Assembly: GCA_047975025.1 (NCBI GenBank) | Contig: JBKECY010000006.1 | Location: 1-64,000, forward strand | Origin: JBKECY01 sp047975025 | Lineage (GTDB): Bacteria > Bacillota > Clostridia > Lachnospirales > Lachnospiraceae | Reading direction: 5' to 3' | DNA length: 64,000 nt | Part shown: one piece after another, positions 8,398-16,862 of the stretch | Position numbering within the stretch: position 1 is the first letter of the stretch | Layout: each line of letters starts with the position of its first letter | Translations under genes and position numbers: made by a program | The notes under the pieces: generated by a model | The model's database searches: none | What the model was told of the DNA's origin: nothing | The model's input: the letters and a program-made list of their open reading frames with translations, nothing else

Positions 8398-9453
8398 TTA
8401 TCCTAGATTTTCTTCAATAATCCGTTTATAGGTGGCGTTTAACTCTGATAAAGTTTGTTCGAGTTCAAATTTTGATTTATCGCTCTGTCGAACAAAGGCT
8501 GCAAACTGCTTCTGTTGGTCATATGGCGGTATATTAATCCAAAGTTTGAGTAAATCATCTTTCGTTGTACTTGGGAGCGTGGAGGCCTTATTGAGCTTCT
8601 TAAAATCAAGTTGCTTACAATACCAGAACAAGTAAAGATAATGTAAAATTCCTTGTTCAGGTACCACTCCAAAGGCTGTATCGACATTCCAGAACTTTTC
8701 ATAAACAATGAAAGGCTTATCTATGGTTCCTTTGCGTCCAACAACTATAGTGTTTTCTGGACAAATATAATCGGTAGCCCGTCCCATAAGACCGCCAGAA
8801 CCATAAACAGGATATTGTCCATTAGGGTCAGCGATATCTTTATAATCTCTACCGTTGATAATTTGTAGAACTTCATCCCACTGCTTACGAGGAAACGTAC
8901 CAACGGAATCTATAGAACCAAACATCTCGATAAATTGAGATTTGACCAGCTCATCGGTCTTTTGAATCAGCTTCTGATAGGTCTTTTTAGTGCTATCTAT
9001 CGACCATAATAGGCTGGCTAACTTGCTTTGTTCTTTTAAATCAGGTAGCTCAAACCTAAAGTTCTTTAGATTTTCCCATTTAACACGGGGTGATAAAGAA
9101 CCAGCGGACTTACCAATAGCAAAATCAAATAATGCATCATTTTGAATGATAAAAGGTAAAAGTTCAGGTAGAATTTTATCTGGCAGAGCTTGAATTACCG
9201 TTATGTCACCAGAACAAATGCCATCAAAAGGAGCAACTACAGCCTTCTTTAAATAAGCGCGTCTACGACCAAAAAGCACATCTCCTTTTCGGAAGATTTT
9301 AGTAAAAGAATTTTCCTTATTCTCTTCCCAGGCTGTTAGAGTAATTTCTTCTGAAATCAAGTGCTCTAAGCCCACAATTGGATACCTGCCTTTATTGTCT
9401 TTACTAGTTTCCTTTCGCTCTTTAGCAACTTCTCCTAAGAATACTTCACTCAT
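8398..9453 (-). CDS. hsdS: Type I specificity subunit S (promoter-proximal copy)
   Basis: The 351-aa two-TRD specificity subunit has the same central (KTDELVKSQF) and C-terminal (RQSDKSKF) spacers as the other copies but different TRDs. The second TRD begins with a GRDYKDI...GQYPVYGSGG pattern common in HsdS. The ATG at 9453 is chosen over 9462 because GGAGG directly abuts the earlier codon but is 9 nt from this one. It overlaps the end of hsdM by 8 bp, so translational coupling is likely and this is probably the expressed S subunit. Shared repeats are at 8470-8487 and 8926-8940. Confidence 0.92.
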   Translation of the reverse strand: MSEVFLGEVAKERKETSKDNKGRYPIVGLEHLISEEITLTAWEENKENSFTKIFRKGDVLFGRRRAYLKKAVVAPFDGICSGDITVIQALPDKILPELLPFIIQNDALFDFAIGKSAGSLSPRVKWENLKNFRFELPDLKEQSKLASLLWSIDSTKKTYQKLIQKTDELVKSQFIEMFGSIDSVGTFPRKQWDEVLQIINGRDYKDIADPNGQYPVYGSGGLMGRATDYICPENTIVVGRKGTIDKPFIVYEKFWNVDTAFGVVPEQGILHYLYLFWYCKQLDFKKLNKASTLPSTTKDDLLKLWINIPPYDQQKQFAAFVRQSDKSKFELEQTLSELNATYKRIIEENLG

Positions 9454-10942
9454 TATTTTCATCCTCCTTTCCGATCATGTCACTTAATTTCATATAGCGA
9501 AGTTTCATAATTTCCGAGTGTGTTCTCCAACTTTCATAACGCTCTTTAAGAGAACGTTCGTCAGTTTCTGCCCCAGGCATGGTCTTTTTAACATAAAGTG
9601 GGATACTGAGCGAGAAATTGTTATCTTCGATATCACGAATTGAGACAACGCGTGCAAAATCATTATCTGTTTCATATTTGTTGTATGCTGATGCTATCTT
9701 TTCAATATGTTTATCTTCCAAGTAGCTTTGTGCATTTTTTCTCTCAACTTCATCTACTGCATTTATAAATAAAACCTGACCACGACGGTTTGCAGGCTTA
9801 TTTTTACGACATATAATTATGCAAGCCTCCATTGGTGAATTATAAAACAGGTTGGGACCTAAACCTATCACACATTCAAGCATATCGCTTCTAACTAATT
9901 TTTCTCGCATACTGCTTTCCTCATTACGAAACAATACACCATGTGGGAATAATATCGCACTACGTCCAGTGTCTTCTTTCAAACTCTTCAGAATGTGTTG
10001 TAAAAAAGCATAATCTGCTCTACCTTGAGGAGGAACACCTAGGAAGTTGCGTCCATACTTATCGCTAGCAAAGGCTTCTCTGTCCCACTTACTAATAGAG
10101 TAGGGAGGATTGGCAAGAACCATGTCAAATTCTTTCAACTTTCCTTTCTCAATAAAAGCCGGTGATTTTAACGTATCTCCATTTACAATTTCAAAGTCCT
10201 TCACACCATGCAAAAATAAGTTCATTTTGCCAATCGATGAAGTTAAAGCATTTATTTCCTGCCCATAAATAGCCACATTACGCCATTCTTTTTTTTGATT
10301 TTGCAAATAGGCTATCGCGGAGATTAGCATACCTGCACTACCGCACGTTGGATCATAAATTGATTCTCCTGACTGAGGTCTCAAGATTTCAGTCATAAGA
10401 TGAACTACGGTACGATTTGTATAGAATTCTTGAGCGGTATGGCCACTATCGTCGGCAAACTTCTTGATTAGATACTCGTATCCCTGTCCTAGTTCGTCCT
10501 CCGGACAATTTTCAATAGACAATGTTCTACTGCTGAAATGTTCTATTAATTCTTTTAGAAGTCTGTCTGACAAACGATTCTTATTTGTCCATGCAGCATC
10601 TCCAAAAATTCCTTGTAGTTTATCAGCGTTTGCTTTTTCGATCTTACGAAATGCACTGACTATAGCAACACCAACATTCTCGGAAACTTCACGAACATCA
10701 TTCCAATGAGCACCTTTCGGTACCTGAAACCGATGATTTTCTTCAAACTCTAAGGCTTCCTCATCGCCAAATTGCTCTAGAATTTTTTGACACTCTTCGT
10801 CATAAACATCGCTGATTCTTTTAAAGAAAAGCAGCGGGAAAATGTATTGTTTATAAGCTCCTGCATCTATACTAGAACGAAGAAGAACAGCTGAATCCCA
10901 TAAATATGTTTGCAATTCATCTATTGTAATGCGATTACTCAT
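9446..10942 (-). CDS. hsdM: Type I DNA methyltransferase subunit M (stand-alone)
   Basis: The 498-aa N6-adenine methyltransferase has an N-terminal HsdM helical domain, SAM-binding motif DPTCGSAG (about 206-213) and catalytic NPPY followed by SISKWDR. It transfers methyl from SAM to adenine at sites chosen by HsdS and is the core partner of HsdR. The start at 10942 has GGAGGG about 7 nt upstream and overlaps the preceding stop by 8 bp. It is clearly paralogous to the methylase half of the upstream fusion gene (same LLFFKRISDVYDEE and VREVSENVGVAIV blocks), so the locus has two M subunits. Both look catalytically intact. Confidence 0.93.
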   Translation of the reverse strand: MSNRITIDELQTYLWDSAVLLRSSIDAGAYKQYIFPLLFFKRISDVYDEECQKILEQFGDEEALEFEENHRFQVPKGAHWNDVREVSENVGVAIVSAFRKIEKANADKLQGIFGDAAWTNKNRLSDRLLKELIEHFSSRTLSIENCPEDELGQGYEYLIKKFADDSGHTAQEFYTNRTVVHLMTEILRPQSGESIYDPTCGSAGMLISAIAYLQNQKKEWRNVAIYGQEINALTSSIGKMNLFLHGVKDFEIVNGDTLKSPAFIEKGKLKEFDMVLANPPYSISKWDREAFASDKYGRNFLGVPPQGRADYAFLQHILKSLKEDTGRSAILFPHGVLFRNEESSMREKLVRSDMLECVIGLGPNLFYNSPMEACIIICRKNKPANRRGQVLFINAVDEVERKNAQSYLEDKHIEKIASAYNKYETDNDFARVVSIRDIEDNNFSLSIPLYVKKTMPGAETDERSLKERYESWRTHSEIMKLRYMKLSDMIGKEDENNE

Positions 10943-13352
10943 TGACATACCCTCCTTCAAGCAATAATTCCATCATTGTTTTTTCAGCCTCAATCATTTT
11001 TTCAAGTGCATCAAAATACTGTTTTCTTATTTCAGCTGGAGGAGTAATTTCTTGTTCTTTTCTTTCAATATAATTATTGATCGCTAGACTATAGCCCTTG
11101 TCTTTCACTTCGGGAATCGTGACCACTTTTACTTTTTCAATAACATCTTTATAATCGTCATACAAATTGTAGACCTTGTCTACGTCATTGTCGGTCATTA
11201 TATTTTGTGCTCGTTGTGCTGTGAATATATCAGAACCATCGATCATGCATATACGACCTTTATGATCATTTTTCTTGTTATTGTTTAGAAAAAGAATACA
11301 AGCTGATACTCCAGTTGAATAGAACACGCCGCTTACCAGTGTAATAATGCATTCCAGCTTGTCTGATTCAATCAGTTGTTTGCGAATTTCTGCTTCTCTA
11401 CCACCACGGAATAGTACACCTTGTGGTAAAACAACAGCACAACGGCCGGTTTTCTCGTCCATCGACTTCACCATGTGTTGCAGCCATGCAAAATCAGCAT
11501 TGGAGTCAGTTGGGGTTCCCCACATGTTTCGACCATATATATCTGTACTAAATTGTTGTGAACCCCATTTTTTCAACGAAAAGGGAGGATTCGCTACAAC
11601 GCAATTGAAAGTTTTTAATTTACCTTTCTCAAGAAAATTAGGAGAACGTAGTGTATCACCTTGTGTAATCTTAAAATCCTTTGCACCATGCAAAAACAAA
11701 TTCATTCTAGCAATTGCAGATGTAGATAGATTATTCTCCTGACCATATATTCGGCCATACGTCATTTTATCGTTTTTCATGTACCGTATGGCTTCTATTA
11801 GCATTCCTCCAGTCCCACAAGCTGGATCATAGACTGTTTCACCAATCTTTGGATCCAGAAGCATGATGAGAAGTTTGACAATAGAGCGTGGGGTATAAAA
11901 TTCACCAGCATTCTTTTTTGATAAATCAGCAAATTTCTTAATCAGAAATTCATAACTATCTCCCATAACATCGGCTGAGTAATTCGCATTACCAACTTTT
12001 ATTTTTGACATATGTTCTATTAAATTTTTTAGTCTCTCATCTGAGAGTTTAGTTTTGTCAGTCCAATTAGCATCATCAAAGCTACTAAATACACCACTTA
12101 AAGTATCGGGGTTAGCACGCTCAATACCATTCATTGCTTTGACGATTGCAACACCAACATTTTCACTTGCTTCCCTGACATTTTGCCAGTGGCATCCCAC
12201 AGGAATATCAAAACTGTGGTTCTCGGGAAATCTAGCATACTCCTCATCTCCACCAGAGCGCTCAAGTGCATCTTGAGTTTCTTCGTCGTAAACATCACTA
12301 ATTCTCTTAAAAAAGAGGATTGGAGTCACATAACTTTTATACTCGTCTTGGTTTATTGGTCCTCTCAGAATATTACAAGCCTCAAATAGATGATTAAATA
12401 GTTGCTGGCTTGTCGTCTCTTCATTTGTAGGAATCGAATCATTTAGTTCTTTCTCTGCTATTTCTACAGAGGACTGCATCATAGTTTTTCTATTCCCTGT
12501 CTGCACTTTGGTCTCTGCATTTCTTTCGATGCCAACACTACCGACTGAATTGATTTTTTCCATCTTTGATGGATAATTATTTTCAAAATCTACCAAAATC
12601 TTAAGTAGGCGCTCGTCAAGGAAGGTCAGAGCATGTTTTCTAATATCTGTAGGTATTCCATAGTAAGCTCCTGCGATACCACCTGTAATAGCTGCAAGGG
12701 TATCGCTATCGCCACCAATTGATATGGCGTTACGAATTGAATCTTCAAAATTTTTCGACTCGAAAAAAGCTTCTAAGGCTTGAGGAACAGTTCCCTGACA
12801 GCTCTCATTAAACTCATAATTATCACGTATTTCATCAAGGGAAAAATTCAACGGGTAATAATTCTTTGTTATATAGTCGCGAATCTCTAGCAAATTCTTT
12901 CCAGAACGTGACAGGAAGATAGCAACAGCTGTTGCCTCTGCACCTTTTATCCCCTCAGGATGATTGTGTGTTACTTCTGTCACAGCTTTTGATAGTTGTT
13001 TCACTTCTTCCAGGGTATTTGCTACGAATCCACATGCACTGACACGCATCGCTGCCCCATTACCATAGCTGTTATATGGTTTTGGATTGTCAGAATATAT
13101 CCATTCTCTGAAATGCTCACCATATCCACAGTTTGGGTAGTGTTGTCCGATATTCTGCATATACTTTACAGCTTTTTCGGACAGGTCACTATAATCCGAC
13201 TTGCTTTCTAACAGCGCTTTAGCTATAGCTAAAGTCATTATGGAATCATCGGTAACATTACATTTGTAAATTAATAAATCAAATTGCTTACTCTTATTAT
13301 TATTCCATTCAAAACGGGAACCCACGATATCCCCGATAATAGCTCCTAACAT
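10935..13352 (-). CDS. ADP-ribosylglycohydrolase-HsdM fusion protein
   Basis: This 805-aa protein joins two enzymes. Residues 1-255 form an ADP-ribosylglycohydrolase (DraG/ARH) fold: MLGAIIGDIVGS start, metal ligands TDDS (34-37) and GGDSDT (213-218). A low-complexity linker (about 260-315) follows. Residues 315-805 are a complete type I methylase with DPACGTGG (509-516) and NPPF (588-591). ARH enzymes remove ADP-ribose from proteins or, in some families, nucleic acids using two Mg ions. The methylase half would modify DNA with HsdS. One continuous frame with a GGAGG site 7 nt before the ATG argues against an assembly artefact. It lies 15 bp after the TRD fusion gene and overlaps the next hsdM. 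I know of no described type I system built this way; the role of the ARH half is inference. Confidence 0.88.
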   Translation of the reverse strand: MLGAIIGDIVGSRFEWNNNKSKQFDLLIYKCNVTDDSIMTLAIAKALLESKSDYSDLSEKAVKYMQNIGQHYPNCGYGEHFREWIYSDNPKPYNSYGNGAAMRVSACGFVANTLEEVKQLSKAVTEVTHNHPEGIKGAEATAVAIFLSRSGKNLLEIRDYITKNYYPLNFSLDEIRDNYEFNESCQGTVPQALEAFFESKNFEDSIRNAISIGGDSDTLAAITGGIAGAYYGIPTDIRKHALTFLDERLLKILVDFENNYPSKMEKINSVGSVGIERNAETKVQTGNRKTMMQSSVEIAEKELNDSIPTNEETTSQQLFNHLFEACNILRGPINQDEYKSYVTPILFFKRISDVYDEETQDALERSGGDEEYARFPENHSFDIPVGCHWQNVREASENVGVAIVKAMNGIERANPDTLSGVFSSFDDANWTDKTKLSDERLKNLIEHMSKIKVGNANYSADVMGDSYEFLIKKFADLSKKNAGEFYTPRSIVKLLIMLLDPKIGETVYDPACGTGGMLIEAIRYMKNDKMTYGRIYGQENNLSTSAIARMNLFLHGAKDFKITQGDTLRSPNFLEKGKLKTFNCVVANPPFSLKKWGSQQFSTDIYGRNMWGTPTDSNADFAWLQHMVKSMDEKTGRCAVVLPQGVLFRGGREAEIRKQLIESDKLECIITLVSGVFYSTGVSACILFLNNNKKNDHKGRICMIDGSDIFTAQRAQNIMTDNDVDKVYNLYDDYKDVIEKVKVVTIPEVKDKGYSLAINNYIERKEQEITPPAEIRKQYFDALEKMIEAEKTMMELLLEGGYVNE

Positions 13353-13366
13353 AATGATACCTCCTA

Positions 13367-14986
13367 TTAAAGTTCTCGTAGCTTATCTAAAACTTTATTC
13401 CAGCGCTTTTCAGCAACCTCAACAGTTTCTTTGTAGATTTCTAACTCTTTTTCATATTCAACAGCCTTCATATGTTGTTCTTCAATTGAAGGAACAGGTA
13501 TTTCCAAGGCATTTAAGTCTTTATAGCTGATATTAATTACTGTACTTCCTTGTTGTACACCACTTATCATCTTTTGCCCAAGAGGGCTGTCTAAGAATAA
13601 TTTTAAATACACGCAGCTAAGCATCTTTACTTCAGGTCGGATTACAATGATGTTAGATGAAGCGATGCATGGATAGCTCTGCTCGCGAAAGATAGAGGTT
13701 CTAATTGCGGTTCCTCTTGCAGGTATTAGTACGTCACCTTCGTTAAGAATGTAGTTTGAAATCTTACGTTCTTCTTCATCAAAGTGATCTAGACTATCAT
13801 AATCAATATCGTAATCACCTATATTCGAGATGTTAACGACACCAACACTTCCGGTTGGATCTTTTTTTGATACTGATTTTCCTCGGAAAACTTCAGCAAC
13901 ATCTCCCAAAGCAATTTTACGAATAGATGATTCTTGGAATTTAATCCACTCTTCATCTTGCTGAGAGAATATTTTATTTATACTCCAATCACCAAGCTCC
14001 TCAAGTTCCTCTAACATAACGAATGTTTCTTCATCGATAATAAATTTATTAGCCATATCACGTTTGTTCTTACGAGGACCAGATTTATATCGACGGACTA
14101 TCACATCATCATCACCTGGCTTTGTATTTACAACATCGATAAGGTAAGTTTTAATGCCTGTTCCTTCAAACGCACCTTCTGGAAGCTCTGTAATTTCTTT
14201 TAAGCGATAAGTCTGTTGAACAAACTGCCTAAGCACTCCAATCTTTCCATGAGCAAATGTGATTCTAGCCGGCATTGTGATTATAAGCTCACCACCATTA
14301 TTTGTATGAAGAAGCAGGTTTTCAAGTGCTACCGCATCTTGATCTCTACTCATAAAGTTTTCATCTTCAGCAATATTTCTTGTTCCGAAATTAGGTACAG
14401 AGTATATAAGATCATAACGACTGTTTGTGAAACCGTATTGATATATACTTACATTTAATATTTTTACATTTTTATAACCAGCAAAAATTCTGTTGATTAT
14501 GTGAAAACTGATTTTTTCTTCAGTTGTAATGGTATAGTTGCAACCAGGATGTTCATCGATTAGTTTCTTTAGATTTGGAGCGAATTTTTCCCCTTCGGCA
14601 ATGAGAACCTCATCTGCGTCAAGTTTAAAGCGACTGCTGTACTCCTCAGATAGAGCATTAGAAATTACCGAGTACCCACCATATCTTCTATCACTCTGGG
14701 CAATAATCAATTCCCAGTTGACCTCTCCCTTAAAAACATCATAGGCATTATACACTCTGGTAAAATGTGTCTTATCTCTAAACGGGTTGATAATATCGAG
14801 CCTGTCTGCAACTGTCAGCATAGTCTCGTAGATTCGCTCTTCTGAATCATCATAAATATTTTTGTCAAAGTACTCTTCCTTTGTTTCAGCCACAAGAAGC
14901 GCAGCAGGAAGATAGGAGTCACTCTCAGTAAACCCTCTAAATAAATCTAAGTATTCAAAGGTGTTTTTTTCAATCTCGTTAGTCAT
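13367..14986 (-). CDS. Degenerate methylase-like/TRD fusion, first gene of the RM operon
   Basis: The 539-aa protein has an N-terminal half resembling the core of a type I methyltransferase but without a recognisable SAM loop. Where NPP(F/Y) is expected it reads YDLIYSVPNFG (191-201), so catalysis is unlikely. From about 360 it becomes one HsdS half: RGKSVSKKDPTG, then NISNIGDYDID, LIPARGTAIRTS and the spacer helix IEEQHMKAVEYEKELE. It may act as a scaffold that adds a target-recognition domain to the complex. AAGGAGGAG precedes the ATG. It opens the operon and is followed after 15 bp by the ARH-HsdM fusion. Confidence 0.75.
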   Translation of the reverse strand: MTNEIEKNTFEYLDLFRGFTESDSYLPAALLVAETKEEYFDKNIYDDSEERIYETMLTVADRLDIINPFRDKTHFTRVYNAYDVFKGEVNWELIIAQSDRRYGGYSVISNALSEEYSSRFKLDADEVLIAEGEKFAPNLKKLIDEHPGCNYTITTEEKISFHIINRIFAGYKNVKILNVSIYQYGFTNSRYDLIYSVPNFGTRNIAEDENFMSRDQDAVALENLLLHTNNGGELIITMPARITFAHGKIGVLRQFVQQTYRLKEITELPEGAFEGTGIKTYLIDVVNTKPGDDDVIVRRYKSGPRKNKRDMANKFIIDEETFVMLEELEELGDWSINKIFSQQDEEWIKFQESSIRKIALGDVAEVFRGKSVSKKDPTGSVGVVNISNIGDYDIDYDSLDHFDEEERKISNYILNEGDVLIPARGTAIRTSIFREQSYPCIASSNIIVIRPEVKMLSCVYLKLFLDSPLGQKMISGVQQGSTVINISYKDLNALEIPVPSIEEQHMKAVEYEKELEIYKETVEVAEKRWNKVLDKLREL

Positions 14987-15071
14987 AATTCATTTCTCCT
15001 CCTTACCAATAGCTGATTTGAGAAATCAAGAATATCACGGTTAAACAAATTTATCAATCGTTAATTTAACT

Positions 15072-15091
15072 TTTGGTACTCGAATACCAAA
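15072..15091. promoter_or_regulatory. Palindromic operator upstream of the RM operon
   Basis: TTTGGTA (15072-15078) and TACCAAA (15085-15091) form a perfect dyad around a 6-bp centre, 86 bp upstream of the operon's first start codon. The position suits a repressor site. The HTH of the ImmA/IrrE protein encoded at the end of the operon is one candidate ligand. No strong -35/-10 pair was identified next to it. Confidence 0.5.
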
Positions 15092-15232
15092 TTAATATAA
15101 ATTGCGCCGTGGAAATTGACATAAAAATACGGATGCGTTCATTTAGTGATTTGCACCGAATTTTATGTATAGCTATTATAATTGCCTTCGACGTGCTTAT
15201 ATATATCAATTTTCAATCTGATAGTCACATTG

Positions 15233-15279
15233 TCAACTCACTATTATTTTGCCAACCACCTTATCAACTCACCAACTCA
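15233..15279 (+). repeat. Short direct repeats of CAACTCA near the island edge
   Basis: TCAACTCAC occurs at 15233-15241 and 15264-15272, and CAACTCA again at 15273-15279, with a looser CCAACCACC at 15252-15260. They lie in the 430-bp non-coding gap between the RM operon and rlmD. They could be integrase arm-type sites at the end of a mobile element, or protein-binding sites. Apart from these, the operator and the rlmD terminator, I see nothing convincing in this gap. Confidence 0.4.
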
Positions 15280-15339
15280 ATAATCATGTCGGCTAAAAAA
15301 AATTCTAATTCACCACTCTTGGATATCTTCCCACAAAGC

Positions 15340-15389
15340 AAAAATCCGTGATTATCGTTCCGGCTTGTAACCAGACCTCAAATCACGGA
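15340..15389 (-). terminator. rlmD terminator
   Basis: AATCACGGA (15381-15389) and TCCGTGATT (15345-15353) are perfect 9-bp arms with a long loop, followed on the minus strand by five T. It lies 31 bp past the rlmD stop. Confidence 0.65.
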
Positions 15390-15419
15390 AAGCCTTTATT
15401 TACTTATATTTTTATGCCC

Positions 15420-16784
15420 TTACTTTTCAGCCCTTGACAGCAATACTACCGTCTCAACATGTACCGTCTCCGCAAACTGATCCACCGCCACGCACCTCTC
15501 CACCGCATACCCATGCGCCAGAAACACCTCCAGATCCCGCACCAAACTCGTCGGCTTACAGGACACATACACAATCTGCTGTACACCGAAAGCAATGATC
15601 TTGCCGATTGCCTTCGGGTGGATGCCGTCACGCGGCGGGTCCAGTACGATAATGTCCGGCTTCTCCTCGATCTCATCAATCACCGTTAACACATCGCCTG
15701 CCAGGAATTTGCAGTTGGTCAGGCCGTTGCGGCGTGCGTTCTCACGCGCCGCCTCGACTGCCTCCGGTACGATTTCCACACCGATAACTTCGCGGGCGAC
15801 CGGCGCCAGCAGCTGTGCAATGGTGCCGGTACCGCTGTACAGGTCGTATACGGTGCGATCCCTGGTGTTGCCGATGTAGTCGCGCACCACCTGATAGAGC
15901 ACTTCTGCCGCCTGTGAATTCGGCTGGAAGAAGGAGAATGGGGTGACGCGAAATTCAAGGCCCAGCAGCTGTTCGTAGAAGTAGTCACGCCCGTAGAGGA
16001 TTCTGGTCTCGTCGCTTTGCACCACATCAGAAAGTGAGTCGTTGATGATATGCAGGATGCCTACAATTTTACCTGTAAGCTGCAGACTTGTAAGCTGGTG
16101 CACCAACGGACTGAGATCAATCGTTTCCTGACTGGTCGTGACGAGGTTTACGAGGATTTCGCGGCTCTGATCACCACGGCGCAGCAAGAGGTGGCGCAGA
16201 TAGCCGGTATGCTGCATCTTCTTGTAGTAGTTCATGCCGCGCTCGGAGAAGAAGCTGCGCACGCAGACCAGAATCTTAGTCATATCCTCATGGACAAGCT
16301 TACAGTCGTCGGTGTTCAAGACATCATAGGTACTGCCCTTTTTATGCAGTCCCAGTGAGAGCGGTCCATCCTTATATTCGTCTCCGAAAGAGAATTCCAT
16401 CTTGTTCCGGTAAGCGAAAGGTTGGGGACTGGGGAGGATTCCTTCGTAGGGGAAACCGGACGGCAGCACACGTGCGAGGAGCTCCTGAACCTGCGTACTT
16501 TTCATGGCAAGCTGTTCCTGATAGGGCATGGTCTGGTACATGCAGCCGCCGCAGGCCGGAAAGGACTGACAGGCCGGGGGATTTTGTTCCAGCGGAGAAG
16601 TTTCGAGCACTTCCAGGATACGTCCCTCCAGCCGCCCTGCCCTCTTCTTGTGGATGAGGAAGCGGACTTTCTGACCGGGAATTCCGTTTTTGACTGTGAT
16701 TTTAGTGTCCTCTAAGTATACGAGTCCTTTGTTGGGATATTCGATTTTCTCTATGATGCCCTCATATATTTCGCCTTTTTTCAC
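15420..16784 (-). CDS. rlmD: 23S rRNA (uracil-C5)-methyltransferase, RlmD/RumA family
   Basis: The 454-aa SAM-dependent enzyme methylates uracil C5 in 23S rRNA (U1939 type). It has an N-terminal TRAM domain (1-60) and four Fe-S cysteines (C72, C78, C81, C161). The Rossmann domain shows FFQPNS, SAM motif DLYSGTG (314-320), DPPRDGIHP (382-390) and the nucleophile C409 in YVSCKPTSL. Length is normal and the C-terminal VHVETVVLL typical of the family is intact. GC content is clearly higher than in the restriction locus to the left. The 3' end of this gene is a known integration hotspot for Firmicutes ICEs. Firmicutes often have several paralogues, so the exact target base is not certain. Confidence 0.93.
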   Translation of the reverse strand: MKKGEIYEGIIEKIEYPNKGLVYLEDTKITVKNGIPGQKVRFLIHKKRAGRLEGRILEVLETSPLEQNPPACQSFPACGGCMYQTMPYQEQLAMKSTQVQELLARVLPSGFPYEGILPSPQPFAYRNKMEFSFGDEYKDGPLSLGLHKKGSTYDVLNTDDCKLVHEDMTKILVCVRSFFSERGMNYYKKMQHTGYLRHLLLRRGDQSREILVNLVTTSQETIDLSPLVHQLTSLQLTGKIVGILHIINDSLSDVVQSDETRILYGRDYFYEQLLGLEFRVTPFSFFQPNSQAAEVLYQVVRDYIGNTRDRTVYDLYSGTGTIAQLLAPVAREVIGVEIVPEAVEAARENARRNGLTNCKFLAGDVLTVIDEIEEKPDIIVLDPPRDGIHPKAIGKIIAFGVQQIVYVSCKPTSLVRDLEVFLAHGYAVERCVAVDQFAETVHVETVVLLSRAEK

Positions 16785-16800
16785 GTTTTACCTCCGCATA

Positions 16801-16830
16801 AAAAACGACCCCGGCACCTTTCGGTGCCGA
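16801..16830 (-). terminator. Terminator after the small membrane protein gene
   Basis: CGGCACC (16813-16819) and GGTGCCG (16824-16830) form a GC-rich stem with a TTTC loop. On the minus strand six T follow a few bases later. It separates the 16863-17081 gene from rlmD. Confidence 0.75.
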
Positions 16831-16862
16831 AGCCTCACCTAGCACAGCAATTTCAAGATCTG

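Noticed and set aside
5618..9453. Invertible hsdS module with inverted repeats
   Set aside because: All hsdS copies and their shared repeats are in the same orientation; no opposite-strand copy was found in the window.
15073..15351. Plus-strand frame of 92 codons in the gap before rlmD
   Set aside because: No ribosome site, atypical composition, and it covers the operator, the direct repeats and part of the rlmD terminator.
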